64,000 nt of DNA from Osmia lignaria lignaria (GCF_051020975.1 NW_027478159.1:10308501-10372500), one strand, 5' to 3'. Numbered from the stretch's first letter, positions 48,301-62,671 are shown. Numbers and translations are program-made. Notes: a model not told the origin generated them from the sequence alone.

Positions 48301-51300
48301 GCAGAGTTATCTCAAAGAAAGGGGCCACGGTGTTTCTGTATCTCTATTATGTTGGTGCGGCTTCGGAACTTTTAAATATCTTGATATATCTCGAGAACTA
48401 CGCATCTGATCAAAAAATATCATAGAACATAAAAAGTAGGAAACTTAATTCTCTACAAAAAAGGTCTCTTAACATTTTGCCATAGCTCGCTTCGTTTCCG
48501 AGATATTTGCAGATTTATCTCAAGGGAAGGGGCCTGACGGACATATTTCGAGATATTTCTTCTTCTTGTTGTTCTTCTTCTGCACAGCTAAGCTGGAAGT
48601 GGCATTTGCAGCTCGCAATAGTGCAGAGTTATCTCAAAGAGAGGGGCCACGGTGTTTCTGTATCTCTATTATGTTGGTGCGGCTTCGGAACTTTTAGATA
48701 TCTTGATATATCTCGAGAACTACGCATCTGATCAAAAAATATCATAGAAGATAAGAAGTAGGAAACTTAATTCTCTACAAAAATGGTCTCTTAACATTTC
48801 GCCATAGCTCGCTTCGTTTCCGAGATATTTGCAGATTTATCTCAAGGGAAGGGGCCTGTCGGACATATTTCGAGATATTTCTTCTTCTTGTTGTTCTTCT
48901 TCTGCACAGCTAAGCTGGAAGTGGCATTTGCGGCTCGCACTAGTGCAGAGTTATCTCAAAGAAAGGGGCCACGGTGTTTCTGTATCTCTATTATGTTGGT
49001 GCGGCTTCGGAACTTTTAAATATCTTGATATATCTCGAGAACTACGCCTCTGATCGAAAAATATGATAGAACATAAAAAGTAGGAAACTTAATTCTCTAC
49101 AAAAAACGTCTCTTAACATTTTGCCATAGCTCGCTTCGTTTCCGAGACATTTGCAGATACATCTCAAGGGAAGGGGCCTGACGGACATATTTCGAGATAT
49201 TTCTTCTTCTTGTTGTTCTTCTTCTGCACAGCTAAACTGGAAGTGGCATTTACAGCTCGCAATAGTGCAGAGTTATCTCAAAGAAAGGGGCCACGGTGTT
49301 TCTGTATCTCTATTATGTTGTTGCGGCTTCGGAACTTTTAAATATCTTGATATATCTCGAGAACTACGCCTCTGATCGAAAAATATCATAGAACATAAAA
49401 AGTAGGAAACTTAATTCTCTACAAAAAAGGTCTCTTAACATTTTGCTATAGCTCGCTTCGTTTCCGAGATATTTGCAGATTTATCTCAAGGGAAGGGGCC
49501 TGACGGACATATTTCGCGATATTTCTTCTTCTTGTTGTTCTTCTTCTGCACAGCTAAGCTGGAAGTGGCATTTGCAGCTCGCAATAGTGCAGAGTTATCT
49601 CAAAGAAAGGGGCCACGGTGTTTCTGTATCTCTATTATGTTGGTGCGGCTTCGGAACTTTTAAATATCTTGATATATCTCGAGAACTACGCATCTGATCA
49701 AAAAATATCATAGAACATAAAAAGTAGGAAACTTAATTCTCTACAAAAAAGGTCTCTTAACATTTTGCCATAGCTCTCTTCGTTTCCGAGATATTTGCAG
49801 ATTTATCTCAAGGGAAGGGGCCTAACGGACATATTTCGAGATATTTCTGCTTCTTGTTGTTCTTCTTCTGCACAGCTAAACTGGAAGTGGCATTTCCAGC
49901 TCGCACTAGTGCAGCGTTATCTCAACGAAAGGGGCCACGGTGTTTCTGTATCTCCATTATGTTGGTGCGGCTTCGGAACTTTTAAATATCTCGATATATC
50001 TCGAAAACTACGCTTCTGATCAAAAAATATCATAGAACATAAATTGTAGGAAACATAATTCTCTACAAAAAACGTCTCTTAACATTTTGCCATAGCTTGC
50101 TTCGTTTCCGAGATATTTGCAGATTCAGCTCAAAGGAACTGGCCTGACGGACATATTTCGAGATATTTCTTCTTCTTGTTGTTCTTGCTCTGCACAGCTA
50201 AGCTGGAAGTGGCATTTGCAGCTCGCAGTAGTGCAGAGTTATCTCAAAGAAAGGGGCCACGGTGTTTCTGTATCTCTATTATGTTTGTGCGGCTTCGGAA
50301 CTTTTAAATATCTCGATATATCTCGAAAACTACGGTTCTGATCAAAAAATATCATAGAACATAAATTGTAGGAAACATAATTCTCTACAAAAAAGGTCTC
50401 TTAACATTTTACCATAGCTCGCTTCGTTTCCGAGATATTTGCAGATTTATCTCAAGGGAAGGGGCCTGACGGACATATTTCGAGATATTTCTTCTTCTTG
50501 TTGTTCTTCTTCTGCACAGCTAAGCTGGAAGTGGCATTTGCAGCTCGCAATAGTGCAGAGTTATCTCAAAGAGAGGGGCCACGGTGTTTCTGTATCTCTA
50601 TTATGTTGGTGCGGCTTCGGAACTTTTAGATATCTTGATATATCTCGAGAACTACGCATCTGATCAAAAAATATCATAGAAGACAAAAAGTAGGAAACTT
50701 AATTCTCTACAAAAAAGGTCTCTTAACATTTCGCCATAGCTCGCTTCGTTTCCGAGATATTTGCAGATTTATCTCAAGGGAAGGGGCCTGTCGGACATAT
50801 TTCGAGATATTTCTTCTTCTTGTTGTTCTTCTTCTGCACAGCTAAGCTGGAAGTGGCATTTGCGGCTCGCACTAGTGCAGAGTTATCTCAAAGAAAGGGG
50901 CCACGGTGTTTCTGTATCTCTATTGTGTTGGTGCGGCTTCGGAACTTTTAAATATCTCGATATATCTCGAAAATTACGCTTCTGATCAAAAAATATCATA
51001 GAACATAAATTGTAGGAAACATAATTCTCTACAAAAAAGGTCTCTTAACATTTTGCCGTAGCTCGCTTCGTTTCCGAGATATTTGCAGATATATCTCAAG
51101 GGAAGGGGCCTGACGGACATATTTCGAGATATTTCTTCTTCTTGTTGTTCTTCTTCTGCACAGCTAAACTGGAAGTGGCATTTACAGCTCGCAATAGTGC
51201 AGAGTTATCTCAAAGAAAGGGGCCACGGTGTTTCTGTATCTCTATTATGTTGGTGCGGCTTCGGAACTTTTAAATATCTTGATATATCTCGAGAACTACG

Positions 51301-52058
51301 CATCTGATCAAAAAATATCATAGAACATAAAAAGTAGGAAACTTAATTCTCTACAAAAAAGGTCTCTTAACATTTTGCCATAGCTCGCTTCGTTTCCGAG
51401 ATATTTGCAGATTTATCTCAAGGGAAGGGGCCTGACGGACATATTTCGAGATATTTCTTCTTCTTGTTGTTCTTCTTCTGCACAGCTAAGCTGGAAGTGG
51501 CATTTGCAGCTCGCAATAGTGCAGAGTTATCTCAAAGAGAGGGGCCACGGTGTTTCTGTATCTCTATTATGTTGGTGCGGCTTCGGAACTTTTAGATATC
51601 TTGATATATCTCGAGAACTACGCATCTGATCAAAAAATATCATAGAAGATAAGAAGTAGGAAACTTAATTCTCTACAAAAATGGTCTCTCAACATTTCGC
51701 CATAGCTCGCTTCGTTTCCGAGATATTTGCAGATTTATCTCAAGGGAAGGGGCCTGTCGGACATATTTCGAGATATTTCTTCTTCTTGTTGTTCTTCTTC
51801 TGCACAGCTAAGCTGGAAGTGGCATTTGCGGCTCGCACTAGTGCAGAGTTATCTCAAAGAAAGGGGCCACGGTGTTTCTGTATCTCTATTATGTTGGTGC
51901 GGCTTCGGAACTTTTAAATATCTTGATATATCTCGAGAACTACGCCTCTGATCGAAAAATATGATAGAACATAAAAAGTAGGAAACTTAATTCTCTACAA
52001 AAAACGTCTCTTAACATTTTGCCATAGCTCGCTTCGTTTCCGAGACATTTGCAGATAC
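42067..52058. repeat. Super-repeat copy 2 of the 322-bp array (u113-u143, about 10 kb)
   Basis: This repeats the unit order of copy 1 with three differences. u116-u117 are a local doubling of the u79 type (ggcatcgg). Three trimer units are absent between u124 and u125. Units between the gagacatttg type and the aaggaactgg type are lost within the chimeric u128. Copy 2 holds the 9-unit HOR again from 47219, and ends in u144, where the next iteration appears to begin. Confidence 0.85.
47219..52058. repeat. 9-unit higher-order repeat, further copies (u129-u137 and partial u138-u143)
   Basis: The same unit order as at 36593-42388 appears at 47219-50116, and six units of a fourth copy at 50117-52048, ending in the chimeric u144. 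The offset to the first set is 10626 bp (33 units). Unit-level markers (ttttaccatag, tattgtgttgg, gaagataagaag, atatgatag) are kept in order. Rare private changes include tttgctatag in the tail of u135 and ctctcaacatttcg in the tail of u142. Confidence 0.9.
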
Positions 52059-52133
52059 ATCTCAAGGGAAGGGGCCTGACGGACATATTTCGAGATATTT
52101 CTTCTTCTTGTTGTTCTTCTTCTGCACAGCTAA

Positions 52134-54301
52134 GCTGGAAGTGGCATTTGCAGCTCGCAATAGTGCAGAGTTATCTCAAAGAAAGGGGCCACGGTGTTTC
52201 TGTATCTCTATTATGTTGGTGCGGCATCGGAACTTTTAAATATCTTGATATATCTCGAGAACTACGCATCTGATCAAAAAATATCATAGAACATAAAAAG
52301 TAGGAAACTTAATTCTCTACAAAAAAGGTCTCTTAACATTTTGCCATAGCTCGCTTCGTTTCCGAGATATTTGCAGATATATCTCAAGGGAAGGGGCCTG
52401 ACGGACATATTTCGAGATATTTCTTCTTCTTGTTGTTCTTCTTCTGCACAGCTAAGCTGGAAGTGGCATTTGCGGCTCGCACTATTGCAGAGTTATCTCA
52501 AAGAAAGGGGCCACGGTGTTTCTGTATCTCTATTATGTTGGTGCGGCTTCGGAACTTTTAAATATCTCGATATATCTCGAAAACTACGCTTCTGATCAAA
52601 AAATATCATAGAACATAAATTGTAGGAAACATAATTCTCTACAAAAAAGGTCTCTTAACATTTTGCCATAGCTCGCTTGGTTTCCGAGATATTTGCAGAT
52701 ATATCTCAAGGGAAGGGGCCTGACGGACATATTTCGAGATATTTCTTCTTCTTGTTGTTCTTCTTCTGCACAGCTAAGCTGGAAGTGACATTTACAGCTC
52801 GCAATAGTGCAGAGTTATCTCAAAGAAAGGGGCCACGGTGTTTCTGTATCTCTATTATGTTGGTGCGGCTTCGGAACTTTTAAATATCTTGATATATCTC
52901 GAGAACTACGCATCTGATCAAAAAATATCATAGAACATAAAAAGTAGGAAACTTAATTCTCTACAAAAAAGGTCTCTTAACATTTTGCCATAGCTCGCTT
53001 CGTTTCCGAGATATTTGCAGATTTATCTCAAGGGAAGGGGCCTGACGGACATATTTCGAGATATTTCTTCTTCTTGTTGTTCTTCTTCTGCACAGCTAAG
53101 CTGGAAGTGGCATTTGCGGCTCGCACTAGTGCAGAGTTATCTCAAAGAAAGGGGCCACGGTGTTTCTGTATCTCTATTATGTTGCTGCGGCTTCGGAACT
53201 TTTAAATATCTCGATATATCTCGAAAACTACGCTTCTGATCAAAAAATATCATAGAACATAAATTGTAGGAAACATAATTCTCTACAAAAAAGGTCTCTC
53301 AACATTTTGCCATAGCTCACTTCGTTTCCGAGATATTTGCAGATATATCTCAAGGGAAGGGGCCTGACGGACATATTTCGAGATATTTCATCTTCTTGTT
53401 GTTCTTCTTCTGCACAGCTAAGCTGGAAGTGGCATTTACAGCTCGCAATAGTGCAGAGTTATATCAAAGACAGGGGCCACGGTGTTTCTGTATCTCTATT
53501 ATGTTGGTGCGGCTTCGGAACTTTTAAATATCTTGATATATCTCGAGAACTACGCATCTGATCAAAAAATATCATAGAACATGAAAAGTAGGAAACTTAA
53601 TTCTCTACAAAAAAGGTCTCTTAACATTTTGCCATAGCTCTCTTCGTTTCCGAGATATTTGCAGATTTATCTCAAGGGAAGGGGCCTGACGGACATATTT
53701 CGCGATATTTCTTCTTCTTGTTGTTCTTCTTCTGCACAGCTAAGCTGGAAGTGGCATTTGCAGCTCGCAATAGTGCAGAGTTATCTCAAAGAAAGGGGCC
53801 ACGGTGTTTCTGTATCTCTATTATGTTGGTGCGGCTTCGGAACTTTTAAATATCTCGATATATGTCGAAAACTACGCTTCTGATCAAAAAATATCATATA
53901 ACATAAAAAGTAGGAAACTTAATTCTCTACAAAAAAGGTCTCTCAACATTTTGCCATTGCTCGCTTCGTTTCCGAGATATTTGCAGATTTATCTCAAGGG
54001 AAGGGGCCTAACGGACATATTTCGAGATATTTCTTCTTCTTGTTGTTCTTCTTCTGCACAGCTAAGCTGGAAGTGGCATTTCAGCTCGCAATAGTGCAGA
54101 GTTATCTCAAAGAGAGGGGCCACGGTGTTTCTGTATCTCTATTATGTTGGTGCGGCTTCGGAACTTTTAAATATCTCGATATATCTCGAAAACTACGCTT
54201 CTGATCAAAAAATATCATAGAACATAAATTGTAGGAAACATAATTCTCTACAAAAAACGTCTCTTAACATTTTGCCATAGCTCGCTTGGTTTCCGAGATA
54301 T
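52134..54301. repeat. Units u145-u150: start of a third, diverging iteration
   Basis: After the chimeric u144, u145 (52371) carries the gcactattgcag marker of u80/u118, and u146 has an aagtgacattt private change with cgcttggtttcc. u148 has gttatatcaaagacagg and u149 has tatgtcgaaaac. u150 has a one-base deletion (gcatttcagctcgc) that later recurs in u156 and u169. The segment links the super-repeat region to the 13-unit HOR on the right. Confidence 0.7.
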
Positions 54302-57300
54302 TTGCAGATTTATCTCAAGGGAAGGGGCCTAACGGACATATTTCGAGATATTTCTGCTTCTTGTTGTTCTTCTTCTGCACAGCTAAGCTGGAAGTGGCAT
54401 TTGCAGCTCGCAATAGTGCAGAGTTATCTCAAAGAAAGGGGCCACGGTGTTTCTGTATCTCTATTATGTTGGTGCGGCTTCGGAACTTTTAAATATCTTG
54501 ATATATCTCGAGAACTACGCATCTGATCAAAAAATATCATAGAGCATAAAAAGTAGGAAACTTAATTCTCTACAAAAAAGGTCTCTTAACATTTTGCCAT
54601 AGCTCGCTTCGTTTCCGAGATATTTGCACATATATCTCAAGGGAAGGGGCCTAACGGACATATTTCGAGATATTTCTTCTTCTTGTTGTTCTTCTTCTGC
54701 ACAGCTAAACTGGAAGTGGCATTTCCAGCTCGCAACAGTGCAGAGTTATCTCAAAGAGAGGGGCCACGGTGTTTCTGTATCTCTATTATGTTGGTGCGGC
54801 ATCGGAACTTTTAAATATCTTGATATATCTCGAGAACTACGCATCTGACCAAAAAATATCATAGAACATAAAAAGTAGGTAACTTAATTCTCTACAAAAA
54901 AGGTCTCTTACCATTTTGCCATAGCTCGCTTCGTTTCCGAGATATTTGCAGATTTATCTCAAGGGAAGGGGCCTAACGGACATATTTCGAGATATTTCTG
55001 CTTCTTGTTGTTCTTCTTCTGCACAGCTAAACTGGAAGTGGCATTTCCAGCTCGCACTAGTGCAGCGTTATCTCAAAGAAAGGGGCCACGGTGTTTCTGT
55101 ATCTCCATTATGTTGGTGCGGCTTCGGAACTTTAAAATATCTCGATATATCTCGAAAACTACGCTTCTGATCAAAAAATATCATAGAACATAAATTGTAG
55201 GAAACATAATTCTCTACAAAAAACGTCTCTTAACATTTTGCCATAGCTCGCTTCGTTTCCGAGATATTTGCAGATTTATCTCAAGGGAAGGGGCCTAACG
55301 GACATATTTCGAGATATTTCTGCTTCTTGTTGTTCTTCTTCTGCACAGCTAAGCTGGAAGTGGCATTTGCAGCTCGCAATAGTGCAGAGTTATCTCAAAG
55401 AAAGGGGCCACGGTGTTTCTGTATCTCTATTATGTTGTTGCGGCTTCGGAACTTTTAAATATCTCGATATATCTCGAAAACTACGCTTCTGATCAAAAAA
55501 TATCATAGAACATAAATTGTAGGAAACATAATTCTCTACAAAAAAGGTCCCTTAACATTTTGCCATAGCTCTCTTCGTTTCCGAGATATTTGCAGATTTA
55601 TCTCAAGGGAAGGGGCCTGACGGACATATTTCGAGATATTTCTTCTTCTTGTTGTTCTTCTTCTGCACAGCTAAGCTGGAAGTGGCATTTGCAGCTCGCA
55701 ATAGTGCAGAGTTATCTCAAAGAAAGGGGCCACGGTGTTTCTGTATCTCTATTATGTTGGTGCGGCTTCGGAACTTTTAAATATCTTGATATATCTCGAG
55801 AACTACGCATCTGATCAAAAAATATCATAGAGCATAAAAAGTAGGAAACTTAATTCTCTACAAAAAAGGTCTCTTAACATTTTGCCATAGCTCGCTTCGT
55901 TTCCGAGATATTTGCACATTTATCTCAAGGGAAGGGGCCTAACGGACATATTTCGAGATATTTCTTCTTCTTGTTGTTCTTCTTCTGCACAGCTAAGCTG
56001 GAAGTGGCATTTCAGCTCGCAATAGTGCAGAGTTATCTCAAAGAGAGGGGCCACGGTGTTTCTGTATCTCTATTATGTTGGTGCGGCTTCGGAACTTTTA
56101 AATATCTCGATATATCTCGAAAACTACGCTTCTGATCAAAAAATATCATAGAACATAAATTGTAGGAAACATAATTCTCTACAAAAAACGTCTCTTAACA
56201 TTTTGCCATAGCTCGCTTGGTTTCCGAGATATTTGCAGATTTATCTCAAGGGAAGGGGCCTAACGGACATATTTCGAGATATTTCTGCTTCTTGTTGTTC
56301 TTCTTCTGCACAGCTAAGCTGGAAGTGGCATTTGCAGCTCGCAATAGTGCAGAGTTATCTCAAAGAAAGGGGCCACGGTGTTTCTGTATCTCTATTATGT
56401 TGGTGCGGCTTCGGAACTTTTAAATATCTCGATATATCTCGAAAACTACGCTTCTGATCAAAAAATATCATAGAACATAAATTGTAGGAAACATAATTCT
56501 CTACAAAAAAGGTCTCTTAACATTTTGCCATAGCTCTCTTCGTTTCCGAGATATTTGCAGATTTATCTCAAGGGAAGGGGCCTGACGGACATATTTCGAG
56601 ATATTTCTTCTTCTTGTTGTTCTTCTTCTGCACAGCTAAGCTGGAAGTGGCATTTGCAGCTCGCAATAGTGCAGAGTTATCTCAAAGAAAGGGGCCACGG
56701 TGTTTCTGTATCTCTATTATGTTGGTGCGGCTTCGGAACTTTTAAATATCTTGATATATCTCGAGAACTACGCATCTGATCAAAAAATATCATAGAGCAT
56801 AAAAAGTAGGAAACTTAATTCTCTACAAAAAAGGTCTCTTAACATTTTGCCATAGCTCGCTTCGTTTCCGAGATATTTGCACATATATCTCAAGGGAAGG
56901 GGCCTAACGGACATATTTCGAGATATTTCTTCTTCTTGTTGTTCTTCTTCTGCACAGCTAAACTGGAAGTGGCATTTCCAGCTCGCAACAGTGCAGAGTT
57001 ATCTCAAAGAGAGGGGCCACGGTGTTTCTGTATCTCTATTATGTTGGTGCGGCATCGGAACTTTTAAATATCTTGATATATCTCGAGAACTACGCATCTG
57101 ATCAAAAAATATCATAGAACATAAAAAGTAGGAAACTTAATTCTCTACAAAAAAGGTCTCTTACCATTTTGCCATAGCTCGCTTCGTTTCCGAGATATTT
57201 GCAGATTTATCTCAAGGGAAGGGGCCTAACGGACATATTTCGAGATATTTCTGCTTCTTGTTGTTCTTCTTCTGCACAGCTAAACTGGAAGTGGCATTTC

Positions 57301-60300
57301 CAGCTCGCACTAGTGCAGCGTTATCTCAAAGAAAGGGGCCACGGTGTTTCTGTATCTCCATTATGTTGGTGCGGCTTCGGAACTTTAAAATATCTCGATA
57401 TATCTCGAAAACTACGCTTCTGATCAAAAAATATCATAGAACATAAATTGTAGGAAACATAATTCTCTACAAAAAACGTCTCTTAACATTTTGCCATAGC
57501 TCGCTTCGTTTCCGAGATATTTGCAGATTTATCTCAAGGGAAGGGGCCTAACGGACATATTTCGAGATATTTCTGCTTCTTGTTGTTCTTCTTCTGCACA
57601 GCTAAGCTGGAAGTGGCATTTGCAGCTCGCAATAGTGCAGAGTTATCTCAAAGAAAGGGGCCACGGTGTTTCTGTATCTCTATTATGTTGTTGCGGCTTC
57701 GGAACTTTTAAATATCTCGATATATCTCGAAAACTACGCTTCTGATCAAAAAATATCATAGAACATAAATTGTAGGAAACATAATTCTCTACAAAAAAGG
57801 TCTCTTAACATTTTGCCATAGCTCGCTTCGTTTCCGAGATATTTGCAGATTTATCTCAAGGGAAGGGGCCTAACGGACATATTTCGAGATATTTCTTCTT
57901 CTTGTTGTTCTTCTTCTGCACAGCTAAGCTGGAAGTGGCATTTGCGGCTCGCACTAGTGCAGAGTTATCTCAAAGAAAGGGGCCACGGTGTTTCTGTATC
58001 TCTATTATGTTGGTGCGGCTTCGGAACTTTTAAATATCTCGATATATCTCGAAAACTACGCTTCTGATCAAAAAATATCATAGAACATAAATTGTAGGAA
58101 ACATAATTCTCTACAAAAAAGGTCTCTTAACATTTTACCATAGCTCGCTTTGTTTCCGAGATATTTGCAGATATATCTCACGGGAAGGGGCCTGACGGAC
58201 ATATTTCGAGATATTTCTTCTTCTTGTTGTTCTTCTTCTGCACAGCTAAGCTGGAAGTGGCATTTGCGGCTCGCACTATTGCAGAGTTATCTCAAAGAAA
58301 GGGGCCACGGTGTTTCTGTATCTCTATTATGTTGGTGCGGCTTCGGAACTTTTCAATATCTTGATATATCCCGAAAACTACGCTTCTGATCAAAAAATAT
58401 CATAGAACATAAATTGTAGGAAACATAATTCTCTACAAAAAAGGTCTCTTAACATTTTGCCATAGCTCTCTTCGTTTCCGAGATATTTGCAGATTTATCT
58501 CAAGGGAAGGGGCCTGACGGACATATTTCGAGATATTTCTTCTTCTTGTTGTTCTTCTTCTGCACAGCTAAGCTGGAAGTGGCATTTGCAGCTCGCAATA
58601 GTGCAGAGTTATCTCAAAGAAAGGGGCCACGGTGTTTCTGTATCTCTATTATGTTGGTGCGGCTTCGGAACTTTTAAATATCTTGATATATCTCGAGAAC
58701 TACGCATCTGATCAAAAAATATCATAGAGCATAAAAAGTAGGAAACTTAATTCTCTACAAAAAAGGTCTCTTAACATTTTGCCATAGCTCGCTTCGTTTC
58801 CGAGATATTTGCACATATATCTCAAGGGAAGGGGCCTAACGGACATATTTCGAGATATTTCTTCTTCTTGTTGTTCTTCTTCTGCACAGCTAAACTGGAA
58901 GTGGCATTTCCAGCTCGCAACAGTGCAGAGTTATCTCAAAGAGAGGGGCCACGGTGTTTCTGTATCTCTATTATGTTGGTGCGGCATCGGAACTTTTAAA
59001 TATCTTGATATATCTCGAGAACTACGCATCTGACCAAAAAATATCATAGAACATAAAAAGTAGGTAACTTAATTCTCTACAAAAAAGGTCTCTTACCATT
59101 TTGCCATAGCTCGCTTCGTTTCCGAGATATTTGCAGATTTATCTCAAGGGAAGGGGCCTAACGGACATATTTCGAGATATTTCTGCTTCTTGTTGTTCTT
59201 CTTCTGCACAGCTAAACTGGAAGTGGCATTTCCAGCTCGCACTAGTGCAGCGTTATCTCAAAGAAAGGGGCCACGGTGTTTCTGTATCTCCATTATGTTG
59301 GTGCGGCTTCGGAACTTTAAAATATCTCGATATATCTCGAAAACTACGCTTCTGATCAAAAAATATCATAGAACATAAATTGTAGGAAACATAATTCTCT
59401 ACAAAAAACGTCTCTTAACATTTTGCCATAGCTCGCTTCGTTTCCGAGATATTTGCAGATTTATCTCAAGGGAAGGGGCCTAACGGACATATTTCGAGAT
59501 ATTTCTGCTTCTTGTTGTTCTTCTTCTGCACAGCTAAGCTGGAAGTGGCATTTGCAGCTCGCAATAGTGCAGAGTTATCTCAAAGAAAGGGGCCACGGTG
59601 TTTCTGTATCTCTATTATGTTGTTGCGGCTTCGGAACTTTTAAATATCTCGATATATCTCGAAAACTACGCTTCTGATCAAAAAATATCATAGAACATAA
59701 ATTGTAGGAAACATAATTCTCTACAAAAAAGGTCCCTTAACATTTTGCCATAGCTCTCTTCGTTTCCGAGATATTTGCAGATTTATCTCAAGGGAAGGGG
59801 CCTGACGGACATATTTCGAGATATTTCTTCTTCTTGTTGTTCTTCTTCTGCACAGCTAAGCTGGAAGTGGCATTTGCAGCTCGCAATAGTGCAGAGTTAT
59901 CTCAAAGAAAGGGGCCACGGTGTTTCTGTATCTCTATTATGTTGGTGCGGCTTCGGAACTTTTAAATATCTTGATATATCTCGAGAACTACGCATCTGAT
60001 CAAAAAATATCATAGAGCATAAAAAGTAGGAAACTTAATTCTCTACAAAAAAGGTCTCTTAACATTTTGCCATAGCTCGCTTCGTTTCCGAGATATTTGC
60101 ACATTTATCTCAAGGGAAGGGGCCTAACGGACATATTTCGAGATATTTCTTCTTCTTGTTGTTCTTCTTCTGCACAGCTAAGCTGGAAGTGGCATTTCAG
60201 CTCGCAATAGTGCAGAGTTATCTCAAAGAGAGGGGCCACGGTGTTTCTGTATCTCTATTATGTTGGTGCGGCTTCGGAACTTTTAAATATCTCGATATAT

Positions 60301-62671
60301 CTCGAAAACTACGCTTCTGATCAAAAAATATCATAGAACATAAATTGTAGGAAACATAATTCTCTACAAAAAACGTCTCTTAACATTTTGCCATAGCTCG
60401 CTTGGTTTCCGAGATATTTGCAGATTTATCTCAAGGGAAGGGGCCTAACGGACATATTTCGAGATATTTCTGCTTCTTGTTGTTCTTCTTCTGCACAGCT
60501 AAGCTGGAAGTGGCATTTGCAGCTCGCAATAGTGCAGAGTTATCTCAAAGAAAGGGGCCACGGTGTTTCTGTATCTCTATTATGTTGGTGCGGCTTCGGA
60601 ACTTTTAAATATCTCGATATATCTCGAAAACTACGCTTCTGATCAAAAAATATCATAGAACATAAATTGTAGGAAACATAATTCTCTACAAAAAAGGTCT
60701 CTTAACATTTTGCCATAGCTCTCTTCGTTTCCGAGATATTTGCAGATTTATCTCAAGGGAAGGGGCCTGACGGACATATTTCGAGATATTTCTTCTTCTT
60801 GTTGTTCTTCTTCTGCACAGCTAAGCTGGAAGTGGCATTTGCAGCTCGCAATAGTGCAGAGTTATCTCAAAGAAAGGGGCCACGGTGTTTCTGTATCTCT
60901 ATTATGTTGGTGCGGCTTCGGAACTTTTAAATATCTTGATATATCTCGAGAACTACGCATCTGATCAAAAAATATCATAGAGCATAAAAAGTAGGAAACT
61001 TAATTCTCTACAAAAAAGGTCTCTTAACATTTTGCCATAGCTCGCTTCGTTTCCGAGATATTTGCACATATATCTCAAGGGAAGGGGCCTAACGGACATA
61101 TTTCGAGATATTTCTTCTTCTTGTTGTTCTTCTTCTGCACAGCTAAACTGGAAGTGGCATTTCCAGCTCGCAACAGTGCAGAGTTATCTCAAAGAGAGGG
61201 GCCACGGTGTTTCTGTATCTCTATTATGTTGGTGCGGCATCGGAACTTTTAAATATCTTGATATATCTCGAGAACTACGCATCTGATCAAAAAATATCAT
61301 AGAACATAAAAAGTAGGAAACTTAATTCTCTACAAAAAAGGTCTCTTACCATTTTGCCATAGCTCGCTTCGTTTCCGAGATATTTGCAGATTTATCTCAA
61401 GGGAAGGGGCCTAACGGACATATTTCGAGATATTTCTGCTTCTTGTTGTTCTTCTTCTGCACAGCTAAACTGGAAGTGGCATTTCCAGCTCGCACTAGTG
61501 CAGCGTTATCTCAAAGAAAGGGGCCACGGTGTTTCTGTATCTCCATTATGTTGGTGCGGCTTCGGAACTTTAAAATATCTCGATATATCTCGAAAACTAC
61601 GCTTCTGATCAAAAAATATCATAGAACATAAATTGTAGGAAACATAATTCTCTACAAAAAACGTCTCTTAACATTTTGCCATAGCTCGCTTCGTTTCCGA
61701 GATATTTGCAGATTTATCTCAAGGGAAGGGGCCTAACGGACATATTTCGAGATATTTCTGCTTCTTGTTGTTCTTCTTCTGCACAGCTAAGCTGGAAGTG
61801 GCATTTGCAGCTCGCAATAGTGCAGAGTTATCTCAAAGAAAGGGGCCACGGTGTTTCTGTATCTCTATTATGTTGTTGCGGCTTCGGAACTTTTAAATAT
61901 CTCGATATATCTCGAAAACTACGCTTCTGATCAAAAAATATCATAGAACATAAATTGTAGGAAACATAATTCTCTACAAAAAAGGTCTCTTAACATTTTG
62001 CCATAGCTCGCTTCGTTTCCGAGATATTTGCAGATTTATCTCAAGGGAAGGGGCCTAACGGACATATTTCGAGATATTTCTTCTTCTTGTTGTTCTTCTT
62101 CTGCACAGCTAAGCTGGAAGTGGCATTTGCGGCTCGCACTAGTGCAGAGTTATCTCAAAGAAAGGGGCCACGGTGTTTCTGTATCTCTATTATGTTGGTG
62201 CGGCTTCGGAACTTTTAAATATCTCGATATATCTCGAAAACTACGCTTCTGATCAAAAAATATCATAGAACATAAATTGTAGGAAACATAATTCTCTACA
62301 AAAAAGGTCTCTTAACATTTTACCATAGCTCGCTTTGTTTCCGAGATATTTGCAGATATATCTCACGGGAAGGGGCCTGACGGACATATTTCGAGATATT
62401 TCTTCTTCTTGTTGTTCTTCTTCTGCACAGCTAAGCTGGAAGTGGCATTTGCGGCTCGCACTATTGCAGAGTTATCTCAAAGAAAGGGGCCACGGTGTTT
62501 CTGTATCTCTATTATGTTGGTGCGGCTTCGGAACTTTTCAATATCTTGATATATCCCGAAAACTACGCTTCTGATCAAAAAATATCATAGAACATAAATT
62601 GTAGGAAACATAATTCTCTACAAAAAAGGTCTCTTAACATTTTGCCATAGCTCGCTTCGTTTCCTAGATAT
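54302..62671. repeat. 13-unit higher-order repeat, two adjacent copies (u151-u163, u164-u176)
   Basis: Period 4185 bp, which is 13 x 322 - 1. Copy 1 is 54302-58486 and copy 2 is 58487-62671. The missing base is the same deletion, gcatttcagctcgc, in u156 and u169. Pairing is confirmed by private changes: tctgaccaaa and gtaggtaac occur in u152 and u165 only, while their close relatives u159 and u172 have tctgatcaaa and gtaggaaac. Each copy itself contains a duplicated part: the cacatatatct unit (u152, u159, u165, u172), followed by a tttaaaatatc unit and a gttgttgcgg unit. The paired start units u151 and u164 differ in their first third, so the copy boundary lies within them. Confidence 0.9.
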
